This document shows, in pieces, positions 1 through 7,131 of a stretch of DNA of 12,231 nucleotides. The notes beneath the pieces are model-generated. The model was not told where the DNA came from, searched no databases, and saw nothing but the letters and a program-made list of their open reading frames with translations. The first letter of the stretch is position 1. Each line of letters begins with the position of its first letter. A program made the translations under genes and the position numbers. This stretch comes from Verrucomicrobia bacterium TMED44 (GTDB taxonomy: Bacteria > Verrucomicrobiota > Verrucomicrobiia > Opitutales > Seribacteraceae): contig NHCX01000024.1 in assembly GCA_002168015.1 (NCBI GenBank), forward strand, positions 1 through 12,231, read 5' to 3'.

Positions 1-908
1 GGGCGGTGCTAACTGAACAGGTGGAAAGAATGCTTGCGGATGACCGTGCCATGGCATTCGTGAATCATTTCCCTGCGGCTTGGCTACGGTTGGATAAATT
101 GGGTGAGATGCCGCCTTCGGGGGGAGATTATCAATTTTATCGGAATGTTAAAATTGAACCGATGATGGAAAAGCAGGTAACCCGGTACTTTGAGGATATG
201 CTGCGTACGAATTCTCCAATTGAAGAATTTATTAGCTCGGAATACACCTACATGAACCAGCCATTGGCAAAATGGATTTATCGAAAAGAAGGAATTCGTG
301 GGCATGTGCTAAAAAAAGTTTCAGCTGTGCCAAATCGTGGCGGGGGGGTCTTTACTTTGCCTGGATTGATGACCGCCACTGCAAATGGAGTGGATACTTC
401 ACCAGTTGTTCGGGGGGCATGGGTATTGGAGAATATTCTGGGCACTCCTCCCACTCCTCCGCCTCCGGATGTCGAGCCTCTGCCCACGGATACGAGAAAG
501 GCAAAGACGATCCGAGATCAATTAGAATTACACCGTAAGCATACTGCATGTAATAATTGTCACCGAAAAATTGATCCGATCGGATTTCCATTTGAAAATT
601 TTGATGTGGTAGGCAGATGGCGTGAACAGTACAAGGCAAGCCGAGCAAAAGTCGATCCTTCGGCCTCTTTATCAAACGGGCAGAAAATAGATGATATTAT
701 AGAGCTTAAGAAATTCCTGATGGAAAGGAAAGAGTTAGTTGCCAGATGTCTTACAGAAAAGATGCTCATTTACGCAATCGGTCGAAAGCTTGAAGTTTTG
801 GACCGTGGGAGCGTTGAACAAATCGTGTCAGCATTGAATGCTAAGAGCAATGGCCTGAGAGACTTGGTTTGTTTAGTCGTGACCAGCAATATTTTTCTTT
901 CGAAATAA
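1..908 (+). CDS. DUF1592/DUF1588/DUF1585 planctomycete-type cytochrome protein, C-terminal part (5' end outside window)
   Basis: The reading frame is open from the first complete codon (position 3) to the TAA at 906-908, so the gene enters from the left; the GTG at 6 is not a credible start. Counting from that GTG, residues 1-90 match the end of DUF1592 (ADDRAMAFVNHFPAAWLRL, then EFISSEYTYMNQPLA). Residues 108-210 match DUF1588 (RGGGVFTLPGLM, NGVDTSPVVRGAWVLENILG, a proline run, then the heme-c motif C182-N-N-C-H186 followed by RKIDPIGFPFENFD). Residues 225-300 match DUF1585 (ending LVCLVVTSNIFLS). Full-length family members carry N-terminal cytochrome-like and DUF1587 domains and are usually exported. 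They are abundant in Planctomycetes and Verrucomicrobia, often beside a DUF1552 gene; their reaction is unknown, with a periplasmic electron-transfer role inferred from the heme motif. The next gene downstream, holA, is convergent, so no DUF1552 partner lies on this side. Confidence 0.9.
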   Translation, partial: AVLTEQVERMLADDRAMAFVNHFPAAWLRLDKLGEMPPSGGDYQFYRNVKIEPMMEKQVTRYFEDMLRTNSPIEEFISSEYTYMNQPLAKWIYRKEGIRGHVLKKVSAVPNRGGGVFTLPGLMTATANGVDTSPVVRGAWVLENILGTPPTPPPPDVEPLPTDTRKAKTIRDQLELHRKHTACNNCHRKIDPIGFPFENFDVVGRWREQYKASRAKVDPSASLSNGQKIDDIIELKKFLMERKELVARCLTEKMLIYAIGRKLEVLDRGSVEQIVSALNAKSNGLRDLVCLVVTSNIFLSK

Positions 909-953
909 CCCTTTTTTTCTTTGTTCACGCCTTCCCAGGCAGAATGGAAGAAC

Positions 954-2051
954 TCATCCAGGAGAATGAGTACGGATCGCCAGATTTTTAAAGATTGTAT
1001 TGTGTTGCTCCTTGGGCTGAGCGAGCACCAGTTCGAATGCTTCAATCAGACCTGCCTGTAAGTCAATTAATCGACGGGTCGAAAACTTTCGGACGAGGGG
1101 AAGTAGGCGTCCCAAAAACCATGGGTTTTGAGAAAAAACATTCAGGGTGGTTTTTTCATCAGGGTTGGAGAAATGTTGGAGATATTTATTACCAATTCTC
1201 GACAACTGGTCTTTGCCCAGACGTTGATTGGGGTCCAATTCGCCACCGTCCACTAGGACACGCAGTTGAATAAGCAGACGGTTCCGGTTTTGGAGCGTTG
1301 CTAAAAGTGGGCGTGCATCTTTGCCCTGGAAAAAATGACGGTCAATTGCATCGAGGGCCCAATCCAGTTTTCCAGAAAAGAATGCTTCGGAGGCTTCAAA
1401 GAAGTCACCTTCTCCAAAGTCGGGAACTAGATCGACAATCATCTGCTCGGTAATTTCTCCACCTTCTTTGCCCAGAAAAGAGGCCAATTTTCTGGTCTCT
1501 TCAACACCCATTCGGGGATGGGCTCCAATTTTACCAGCCAGATATTCAAGAGCACCCGGTCCAAAGCTTATTCCCAGTTCTTGGGCAGATTCCTCGACTA
1601 TCCGACGGAAGGCGACATCTTCTTTTTCATGTTTTGCAACATCTTCGTAGGCAGAGTTTTTCTGCAACCATTTAACAAATGAATGATTTCGATGAACCGG
1701 GCAGGCAGAAAGAATTACTCTGGATTCACCCAAATTTTGCAGGAGGGGCTTGAAAGATTCGAGGGCATCCTTTGTGCCTTGGGCCGCTCCCGTTTTCGTC
1801 TGGTTTAAAAAGTTGGCTTCGTTGATCCAAACGAGCTTTCCTCCGCCAAATAAAGAAAGGGTTTCAGCTGCAGACTTGGCTTCCTGCAGGATCCGTTCTA
1901 CATCATCCACCCGGTCCGCCCGGCCGTCGATGATTTCTCTAGATAAATCGTCGGGGAAATCCCTGCAAAGATCCTCAAAGGATTCTTTCGCTTTTTGCCT
2001 GACCAGGTAATCATCATCTCCTAGGATGACGAACAAGGATTCCTTGGACAT
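954..2051 (-). CDS. holA: DNA polymerase III, delta subunit (clamp loader)
   Basis: This 365-residue protein resembles the delta subunit that opens the beta sliding clamp within the clamp-loader complex (E. coli HolA is about 340 residues). The N-terminus LFVILGDDDYLVRQKAKE is typical of domain I (about 1-135), where a G-x-D-x-Y/F-L motif opens the fold. A middle segment follows (IVEESAQELGISFGPGALEY, about 145-205), then a helical collar domain with LLATLQNRNRLLIQLRVL near residues 245-262 and the tail. The frame continues upstream to an ATG at 2123, but that start would overlap the cinA end by 47 bases and add a non-family leader. The ATG at 2051, just before SKESLFVILG, leaves a 25-base gap and fits the family better. 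No strong Shine-Dalgarno precedes either start. Being downstream of cinA on the same strand suggests co-transcription. Identification rests on overall pattern, since this family is poorly conserved. Confidence 0.85.
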   Translation of the reverse strand: MSKESLFVILGDDDYLVRQKAKESFEDLCRDFPDDLSREIIDGRADRVDDVERILQEAKSAAETLSLFGGGKLVWINEANFLNQTKTGAAQGTKDALESFKPLLQNLGESRVILSACPVHRNHSFVKWLQKNSAYEDVAKHEKEDVAFRRIVEESAQELGISFGPGALEYLAGKIGAHPRMGVEETRKLASFLGKEGGEITEQMIVDLVPDFGEGDFFEASEAFFSGKLDWALDAIDRHFFQGKDARPLLATLQNRNRLLIQLRVLVDGGELDPNQRLGKDQLSRIGNKYLQHFSNPDEKTTLNVFSQNPWFLGRLLPLVRKFSTRRLIDLQAGLIEAFELVLAQPKEQHNTIFKNLAIRTHSPG

Positions 2052-2076
2052 AGATTGTAGAGAAAAATCTGGGTTC

Positions 2077-3375
2077 TTAAATATCGAACTGACCGGATTC
2101 TGCGGCCGCAAAAACATCCTCAAGTTTATACTTCCTGAGCTTTCGTCTCATCCAATCGAGGGCGGCAGTGGCTGCTCTTCGGCGGTTAGATGCCCGGTCT
2201 CCACGAAGCTGAAGCTTTTTCGCCCAAACTCCCACGGGGGAAGCATAACCCAGATAAATGGAACCGACTGGTAAGACCTGAGTGCCTCCTGTAGGGCCAG
2301 CAAATCCAGTGACACTTAATCCGTAATCCGCCCCATACTTTTCGCAGGCTCCTGTCGCCATGGCAATCGCAACCTCTTCACTGACTGCTCCATGCTGTTC
2401 GATCATGCTTTCAGGCACATCGAGCATTTGCACCTTGGCATCATTATGATAACAAACGGCTCCTCCCTGAAAAACTTTCGAAATCCCCGGTATTTCGGTG
2501 AAGTGGGAGGAAAGTAATCCACCGGTGCATGATTCTGCAACTGCAAGGGTTTTATCGAGGGATCTTAATTCACGAAAGATGATTTCTGCGAGGGTTCTTT
2601 CACCAAAACAGGCGAAGTCTTCATCCAGTTCTTTCCTGCACTCATCACCTATGCGTTGTAAATCATTATCTGATAGGATATCCGAATCCAAGGAACTCAA
2701 TCTCAAGTCAACCATTCCGGCGTGGGCACAGTATCCAACAACCAGTCCTTGTTGATTGGAGACAATAGGTTGAACTTTTTCTGCTAGAGAGGATTCACCA
2801 ATCCCAGCAGTTCGCAATTGGAGATAGCAGTCAATTTCGGGAAATATTCCTTCTTCTTGTAGTTTTGGAATAACCAACTGTTCAAACATGGGATGCATTT
2901 CACGGGCAGGACCAGGAAGCATAACCAAGATTTTGCCGTCTTTTTTCAAATAGATCCCGGGAGCGGTTCCATAGGGATTAGCCAGAATTTGGGCCGAAAC
3001 TGGACGGTAGCATTGCCGAGTGTTATTTTCCGGCATGGGTAGTTCTAGTAAGCGAAATCTCTCGCGTATCGCATTTTCGATTTCGGAATCGTAGACTAAT
3101 TCTTCCCCGAGTACTTCAGCAATTGTTTCCCGGGTGATATCGTCACTGGTTGGTCCCAGTCCGCCTGTGGTGATCACCAACTCTGAACGTTTCCAGGAAT
3201 CCGTGAAAAACATACGAATATCATCTGCCTGATCACGAATGACTAAGTTAGCAGCCGGTTCAATACCATGATGGGCAAGTTGCCTCCCGAAATAAGTTAA
3301 ATGAGCGTTTTCCCGAATACCGAGCAGAAGCTCATCTCCAAGAGTTATGGTTTCTACTCGTATAGAAGCAGTCAT
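2077..3375 (-). CDS. cinA: CinA: MoCF-like domain plus nicotinamide-nucleotide amidase domain
   Basis: The 432 residues are the normal length for full CinA. Residues 1-170 form the MoCF_biosynth-like domain (COG1058): TLGDELLLG at 11-19, TTGGLGPTSDDITRE at 69-83 and MLPGPAREM at 152-160. Residues 265-415 form the CinA C-terminal (PncC-type) domain: AESCTGG at 280-286 with the nucleophilic serine, a Y-H-N-D-A-K motif at 309-314 holding the conserved Tyr and Lys, AVSEEVA near 330, and SVTGFAGPTGGT at 354-365. In studied members the C-terminal domain deamidates nicotinamide mononucleotide to nicotinate mononucleotide, and the N-terminal domain has ADP-ribose pyrophosphatase activity; both are cytosolic. 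The catalytic residues are present, so activity is expected. The ATG at 3375 places the beta-strand TIRVETITLGDE-like N-terminus at the usual position. The gene diverges from uvrC and heads a unit with holA. Confidence 0.95.
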   Translation of the reverse strand: MTASIRVETITLGDELLLGIRENAHLTYFGRQLAHHGIEPAANLVIRDQADDIRMFFTDSWKRSELVITTGGLGPTSDDITRETIAEVLGEELVYDSEIENAIRERFRLLELPMPENNTRQCYRPVSAQILANPYGTAPGIYLKKDGKILVMLPGPAREMHPMFEQLVIPKLQEEGIFPEIDCYLQLRTAGIGESSLAEKVQPIVSNQQGLVVGYCAHAGMVDLRLSSLDSDILSDNDLQRIGDECRKELDEDFACFGERTLAEIIFRELRSLDKTLAVAESCTGGLLSSHFTEIPGISKVFQGGAVCYHNDAKVQMLDVPESMIEQHGAVSEEVAIAMATGACEKYGADYGLSVTGFAGPTGGTQVLPVGSIYLGYASPVGVWAKKLQLRGDRASNRRRAATAALDWMRRKLRKYKLEDVFAAAESGQFDI

Positions 3376-3460
3376 GATAAATAAAAGGAGTTGGGCGAAG
3401 TGTGTGGAATAGTTTGTGTTTTAAGCAAATTAAAGGTACTCAAGATTACACCGATTGCCA
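3376..3460. promoter_or_regulatory. Divergent intergenic region between cinA and uvrC
   Basis: These 85 bases must supply initiation signals for both the leftward cinA-holA unit and the rightward uvrC unit. They are A/T-rich near both ends. I found no -35/-10 pair on either strand good enough to call: TTGTGT at 3414-3419 faces uvrC but has only a poor -10 (TACTCA) at normal spacing. No LexA-type CTGT-N8-ACAG box is visible. Confidence 0.45.
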
Positions 3461-4942
3461 ATGCAAAATCAAATTGTTGAAATGCGAAAGGTTGCCCGCA
3501 ACCTTCCTCAGGTACCAGGGGTCTACCTTATGAAAGACCGTCTTGGGCAAGTGATCTATGTGGGCAAAGCTAAAAATCTGCGTAAACGGGTGACCAGTTA
3601 TTTTCAGGGTTCTCGCAAATTTATCTGGGCACAGCCTAAAATTGGGGCCATGGTGGAAATGGTACGGGAAATCTCAACTCATGAAACACGGAACGAGACC
3701 GAGGCACTTCTCCTCGAAGGCAAACTGATCAAGGAATATAAACCGCGATACAATACTGACTTTACGGATGACAAGCAATTCCTGATGGTACGAGTCGATG
3801 TACAGAATGCACTTCCACGCTTTCGTTTGTGCCGAAACCGAAAGGAGGATGGTTCTCATTATTATGGACCTTTTGCTCAGGCGGGAATGTTGCGGTCGAC
3901 TCTTGCGGAAACGCGCAAAAAATTTGGTATTTTATTACATGATGCCAAGCCCGAGAAAATAGCGGAGGGGAAATGGAGACTATACGGCGATGCCCGGGCA
4001 GAGATTTTTGCGGGGCACAATGAAACTACTCAGGAGGAATACGCTAATAGGGTAAAGGAAGCCTGTGAATTTTTAGAGGGGCGGGCAAAAGGCTGGCTGG
4101 CTGAGTTACGTGAGGAAATGCAAAGGCGTGCAGAAGCAATGGATTTTGAACGGGCTGCTGAGTTGCGGGACCTGGCTGATTCATTATCCAAAACTATAAA
4201 GAAAAACCGGAGGTTTACCCGTGCCTGGCCTAAGGATAATTCGGGGGAGTGGAGTGCGTTGGAAAAACTAGGAGAAAGTCTCGATTTATCTCGCCCCCCT
4301 CATACAATCGAATGTTTTGATATTTCTCATGTTTCCGGAACTTTTGTGGTTGCTTCGATGGTCAGGTTTATTGGAGGGAAGCCGGATAAGCGGGGGTACC
4401 GCAGGTTCAAGATAAAAAGCTTTATGGGTAATGATGATTTTCGGGCGATGGAAGAAGTGGTAGGACGTCGTTACAGTCGGTTACTGGAAGAAGGCCAAAG
4501 TTTTCCCGAACTTGTAGTGATTGACGGTGGATTGGGTCAGGTGATGGCATCCCTGAAAGCTTTCGAAATCATGGAAGCCGATGCTCCACCGCTTATCGGA
4601 TTGGCTAAGCGGGAGGAAACAGTTGTTTTCCCGGATGACCGCGGAGAGCTCAAGCTGAAGGCAAGTGACCCGGCTCTACGTTTATTACAGCGCATTCGTG
4701 ACGAGGCTCACCGGTTTGCCAATCGATTTAATGCAGATCTGAGAAGTAAAAAAATCAAGGAATCCATCCTCGATGATTTTCCGGGCTTGGGGAAAGTACG
4801 CCGGGCTACTTTGCTGAGCCATTTTGGATCGATCGAAAAGATGCGAAAAGCTAGCGTTGAAGATTTATGCTTGGTCGAAGGCTTTGGTACAAAGATGGCG
4901 GAGCGGCTACATGATTTTCTAAAGACTGGAAAAACAGGATGA
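3461..4942 (+). CDS. uvrC: UvrC excinuclease subunit, compact form lacking the Fe-S cysteine motif
   Basis: UvrC makes the 3' and 5' incisions around a lesion in UvrABC nucleotide excision repair. From the ATG at 3461 (an in-frame TTG two codons upstream is less likely) the order is: GIY-YIG nuclease at about 17-95 (GVYLMKD, VIYVGKAKNLRKRV, NETEALLLEGKLI); a UVR domain at about 213-243 (EAMDFERAAELRDLADSL) for UvrB contact; an RNase H-like nuclease at about 284-425 (CFDISHVSG, GNDDFRAME, VIDGGLGQ, RIRDEAHRFA), so the acidic residues and the histidine are present; and a tandem helix-hairpin-helix at about 437-490 (DFPGLGKVRRATLLSHFGSI, LVEGFGTKMAERL). It is about 110 residues shorter than E. 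coli UvrC. The C-x(n)-C-x-x-x-x-x-x-x-C-x-x-x-C region after YYGPF is replaced by cysteine-free sequence of similar length, and the linker between UVR and RNase H is only about 40 residues. The stop overlaps the next start (ATGA). Confidence 0.95.
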   Translation: MQNQIVEMRKVARNLPQVPGVYLMKDRLGQVIYVGKAKNLRKRVTSYFQGSRKFIWAQPKIGAMVEMVREISTHETRNETEALLLEGKLIKEYKPRYNTDFTDDKQFLMVRVDVQNALPRFRLCRNRKEDGSHYYGPFAQAGMLRSTLAETRKKFGILLHDAKPEKIAEGKWRLYGDARAEIFAGHNETTQEEYANRVKEACEFLEGRAKGWLAELREEMQRRAEAMDFERAAELRDLADSLSKTIKKNRRFTRAWPKDNSGEWSALEKLGESLDLSRPPHTIECFDISHVSGTFVVASMVRFIGGKPDKRGYRRFKIKSFMGNDDFRAMEEVVGRRYSRLLEEGQSFPELVVIDGGLGQVMASLKAFEIMEADAPPLIGLAKREETVVFPDDRGELKLKASDPALRLLQRIRDEAHRFANRFNADLRSKKIKESILDDFPGLGKVRRATLLSHFGSIEKMRKASVEDLCLVEGFGTKMAERLHDFLKTGKTG

Positions 4943-6192
4943 AAATCTTTCGAATGTCTTTCTCACTATTCATCAGCTCATTTTTTGCTGGGGGAGAGGA
5001 CTGGCCAAAATGGAGAGGACCGAGAGGGGATGGCACTTGGGTAGGGCCCCCCATTGCCAAGGATTTGAACAATAATGGGTTAACACGCGTTTGGAAGGTA
5101 GCAGTTAATCCCGGATATTCGGGAGTGACCGTTTCTGGCAGCCGAGTCTTTCTAATGGAACGTCCTTCGGTTGGAAATGGACAGGAAATTGAACGAGTTT
5201 TGTGTATGGACCGAAAGACTGGGAAAAAAATCTGGGATTTTACTTACAGGGCGGAATATAAAAAGCTTGATTACGATAAAGGTCCAAGAGCCTCCCTGAC
5301 AATCAAAGGCGATTATGTCTTTGGACTCGGGGCTATGGGCCATGCATTCTGTCTGGATGTAAAAATGGGCAAAGAAATCTGGTTTCGAGATTTGTTGAAG
5401 GAAGAGAAATGCCCATTTCCGATATGGGGCTTTTCCGCATCTCCAGAGATTTGGAACGATGAGGTTTTTTATCATGTGGGTGGACAGGCTAGTGGCAATG
5501 TATTGGCCCTTGATACCATTACTGGAAAAACAAAATGGACAGTGGGCAAAGATTCCAAAGCTGGCTATGCCCAGCCACTGGTCGTTGCCAATGGAATCAC
5601 TACACAAATAATCTGCTGGGGCCCCAACAAAATTATGGGACTCCCTGTCGGGGCTGAGGAGGAGCTTTGGAGTATTCCCTATGCCGTGAAATATGGAGTC
5701 TCCATTGCCAAACCAATCTTCGAGGATGGAATTGTATTGGTTTGCGGTTATTGGAATGGATCGCGTGCCATTCAACTTTCAAAAAATGGAAAAACAGCCA
5801 ATTTGCTGTGGTCCGAGGAAGAAAAATTACGGGGATTGATGGCCCAACCGCTTTATCGAAAGGGGGTGGTCTACTTACTGGACCGTTCCAATGGGCTTAC
5901 TGCCTTTCAATTGAAGACAGGGGAGATTCTGTGGAGGGACGGTCACAAACTAACTACTGCGGGCAGAAACCCTCATGCCAGTCTTGTCTGGGCCGATCAA
6001 GAGAAGGGAGAGGTACTGTCCCTAAATGCAGAAGGTGAGCTGGTCCATTTACATCTCAGTCCAAAAGCATACAAGGAGTACTGGCGGGAACAGGGATGTG
6101 GAGAGACCTGGGCTCATCCGGCTTACGCTGGAAATCAGGTATTTGTGAGGGATGATCGTTCGCTCAGTTGTTGGTTACTGCCAAGCCCTTAG
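4939..6192 (+). CDS. Secreted PQQ-like beta-propeller repeat protein
   Basis: The 417-residue product starts with a short hydrophobic leader (MKIFRMSFSLFISSFFAGG), read as a signal peptide, followed by DWPKWRGPRGDGT, the opening motif of many Planctomycetes/Verrucomicrobia PQQ-repeat proteins. Blade-type repeats of the form D-x-x-T/M-G-K-x-x-W occur at about 91-99 (DRKTGKKIW), 140-148 (DVKMGKEIW), 192-200 (DTITGKTKW) and 324-332 (QLKTGEILW), with weaker copies near 236-244 and 282-291. The fold should be an eight-bladed propeller of the BamB or quinoprotein type. I see no cytochrome c motif and cannot assign an enzyme activity, so a structural or binding role is equally possible. Its ATG at 4939 lies inside the uvrC stop (ATGA), which implies translational coupling although the two products belong to different compartments. 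It runs towards the lipoprotein-like gene, with 17 bases between their stops. Confidence 0.85.
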   Translation: MKIFRMSFSLFISSFFAGGEDWPKWRGPRGDGTWVGPPIAKDLNNNGLTRVWKVAVNPGYSGVTVSGSRVFLMERPSVGNGQEIERVLCMDRKTGKKIWDFTYRAEYKKLDYDKGPRASLTIKGDYVFGLGAMGHAFCLDVKMGKEIWFRDLLKEEKCPFPIWGFSASPEIWNDEVFYHVGGQASGNVLALDTITGKTKWTVGKDSKAGYAQPLVVANGITTQIICWGPNKIMGLPVGAEEELWSIPYAVKYGVSIAKPIFEDGIVLVCGYWNGSRAIQLSKNGKTANLLWSEEEKLRGLMAQPLYRKGVVYLLDRSNGLTAFQLKTGEILWRDGHKLTTAGRNPHASLVWADQEKGEVLSLNAEGELVHLHLSPKAYKEYWREQGCGETWAHPAYAGNQVFVRDDRSLSCWLLPSP

Positions 6193-6209
6193 TTAGATTT
6201 TTTAGACGA

Positions 6210-6755
6210 TCAGTAATCACGGTTGGGCGGAATCCTTTTGAATAATTCTTCCTGAGTGAATGGTTTTTCAACCGGTAACCGCTTGATCCATGCATTGCCA
6301 ATGACCTTACTGTAAGCATCCGCATGTTCGATCATGGTGGTATTATAGTCGTACTGACGGGCCGTGGCAAAAGACCAGTTGCCATCGTTGAAATGATGAG
6401 ACACCTCAACTTGAGATCTTACTTGGATGGTTACATCGTACCCTTGGGCAAAGTCAGATTCTTCTTTATATTGAAATTCCGTCCAATTAAGAGGGAATTT
6501 CATATTTGCAGAGTATAATTGAGCAGATGCATTTTTTTCGATGATTTCGATTTCCAGCTCATTGGCTGATTTTTTGAAAAGTGGATTCTCCTCGTTCCAA
6601 GAAGTAAGGAATTGGTCGGCGTAGATATGGAATTTTTCTTTCGGGCTAAGTTCAGGGATTTCCTGAGTACAGCAAAATAGAAATAACGGAATGATAAGAA
6701 AGAATGTTCTAGTGGCTATGGAAACTAATATTTTCATTGAGATCATGCTTATCAT
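6210..6755 (-). CDS. Putative lipoprotein or secreted protein of unknown function
   Basis: The 181-residue product is not recognised. Its N-terminus has a basic stretch and a hydrophobic core (ILVSIATRTFFLIIPLFLF) ending in a Cys pair at residues 28-29, so it looks like a lipoprotein or signal-peptide protein. The residues before the Cys (L-F and F-C) do not fit the usual L-A/S-G/A-C lipobox. The mature part is polar and aromatic-rich (KFHIYADQFLTSWNEENPLF, DVTIQVRSQVEVSHHF, DGNWSFATARQYDYNT) and resembles a small periplasmic alpha/beta domain. Three in-frame ATGs (6755, 6746, 6737) compete; the last gives MKILVSIATR, the most typical signal n-region, and the annotated span uses the longest. 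It converges with the PQQ-repeat gene and appears to be transcribed alone. Confidence 0.65.
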   Translation of the reverse strand: MISMISMKILVSIATRTFFLIIPLFLFCCTQEIPELSPKEKFHIYADQFLTSWNEENPLFKKSANELEIEIIEKNASAQLYSANMKFPLNWTEFQYKEESDFAQGYDVTIQVRSQVEVSHHFNDGNWSFATARQYDYNTTMIEHADAYSKVIGNAWIKRLPVEKPFTQEELFKRIPPNRDY

Positions 6756-6984
6756 TCATTGCAGGTGCTTCCGATTCAATTCTTTTAAGGTCTTTGGACA
6801 ATCTGTATTTCTGAAAAATAAAACCTGAGATACATCCCATTACCTTACTTGGGAGCAGACCATTTATCAGGGTTAGCGTAAAAGTAGCTTTGGGTCGAAA
6901 GGAGTTTAATTTTCCGCGATCAAAGACCAAGAAATAGAATAGCTACTTTCCCATAACTAAAGAGTTGGTACGGTGTACTTCGAC

Positions 6985-7113
6985 ATGGACGAGTGGCAGG
7001 TTATTCGGCGTTTTTCAAATATGATCGGAGGGGTGGTCATTTTGGAATCACTACTTATTTGCCCAGTTGGACTCAATCTTTTGCAAAAGGGTCCCTTGCA
7101 TAAATATAAGTGA
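6985..7113 (+). CDS. Possible 42-residue small membrane protein (doubtful)
   Basis: ATG at 6985 opens a frame ending in TGA at 7111-7113. The product begins MDEWQVIRRFSNM and then has a hydrophobic stretch, IGGVVILESLLICPVGLNLL, followed by a basic tail (HKYK), the layout of a single-span small membrane protein. There is no good Shine-Dalgarno, and the stop lies over the predicted kinase promoter, which argues against it. Length and position allow it to be chance. It lies 18 bases before the GTG of the sugar kinase gene, so a leader role is conceivable but unsupported. Confidence 0.2.
   Translation: MDEWQVIRRFSNMIGGVVILESLLICPVGLNLLQKGPLHKYK
7081..7110 (+). promoter_or_regulatory. Candidate sigma-70 promoter with overlapping dyad upstream of the sugar kinase
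   Basis: TTGCAA (7081-7086) and TATAAG (7105-7110) form a -35/-10 pair with 18-base spacing, matching consensus at 4 and 5 of 6 positions. The spacer and -35 are covered by an inverted repeat, TGCAAAAGGG-T-CCCTTGCA (7082-7100), whose arms pair apart from a two-A bulge. An overlapping 12-base palindrome CTTTTGCAAAAG lies at 7078-7089. Transcription would begin near 7117, about 15 bases before the GTG at 7132. A dyad in this place is typical of a repressor operator; which protein might bind is unknown. Confidence 0.4.
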
Positions 7114-7131
7114 AATTAACTTTCCTCACCT

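Larger units (their letters stand above)
6756..7131. other. 376-base intergenic region with two doubtful small ORFs
   Basis: This gap separates two divergent genes and must hold both promoters. On the minus strand a TTG-initiated 73-codon frame (6930-6709) overlaps the lipoprotein-like start by 47 bases; its inner ATG at 6840 would give 43 residues. On the plus strand a 42-codon ATG frame runs 6985-7113. Neither resembles a protein I know. A promoter-like site with a dyad lies at 7081-7110. No tRNA, riboswitch or mobile-element end was recognised. Confidence 0.5.

Noticed and set aside
895-925. T-rich run after the DUF1592-family gene as an intrinsic terminator.
   Set aside because: There is a T7 tract at 910-916, but only a short TTTCGAAA palindrome before it and no stable stem.
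2052-2123. Upstream ATG at 2123 extending holA by 24 residues.
   Set aside because: The added residues are not family-like and would overlap the cinA end; the ATG at 2051 begins right before the conserved domain I motif.
6709-6930. 73-codon minus-strand frame overlapping the start of the lipoprotein-like gene.
   Set aside because: It begins with TTG, has no Shine-Dalgarno, shows no recognisable domain and overlaps a better-supported gene by 47 bases. Kept only as a note in the gap entry.
6881-6949. Nine-base inverted repeat AAAGTAGCT/AGCTACTTT with a 51-base loop.
   Set aside because: A 9-base match in a gap this size can easily arise by chance, and nothing else marks it as an operator or mobile-element end.
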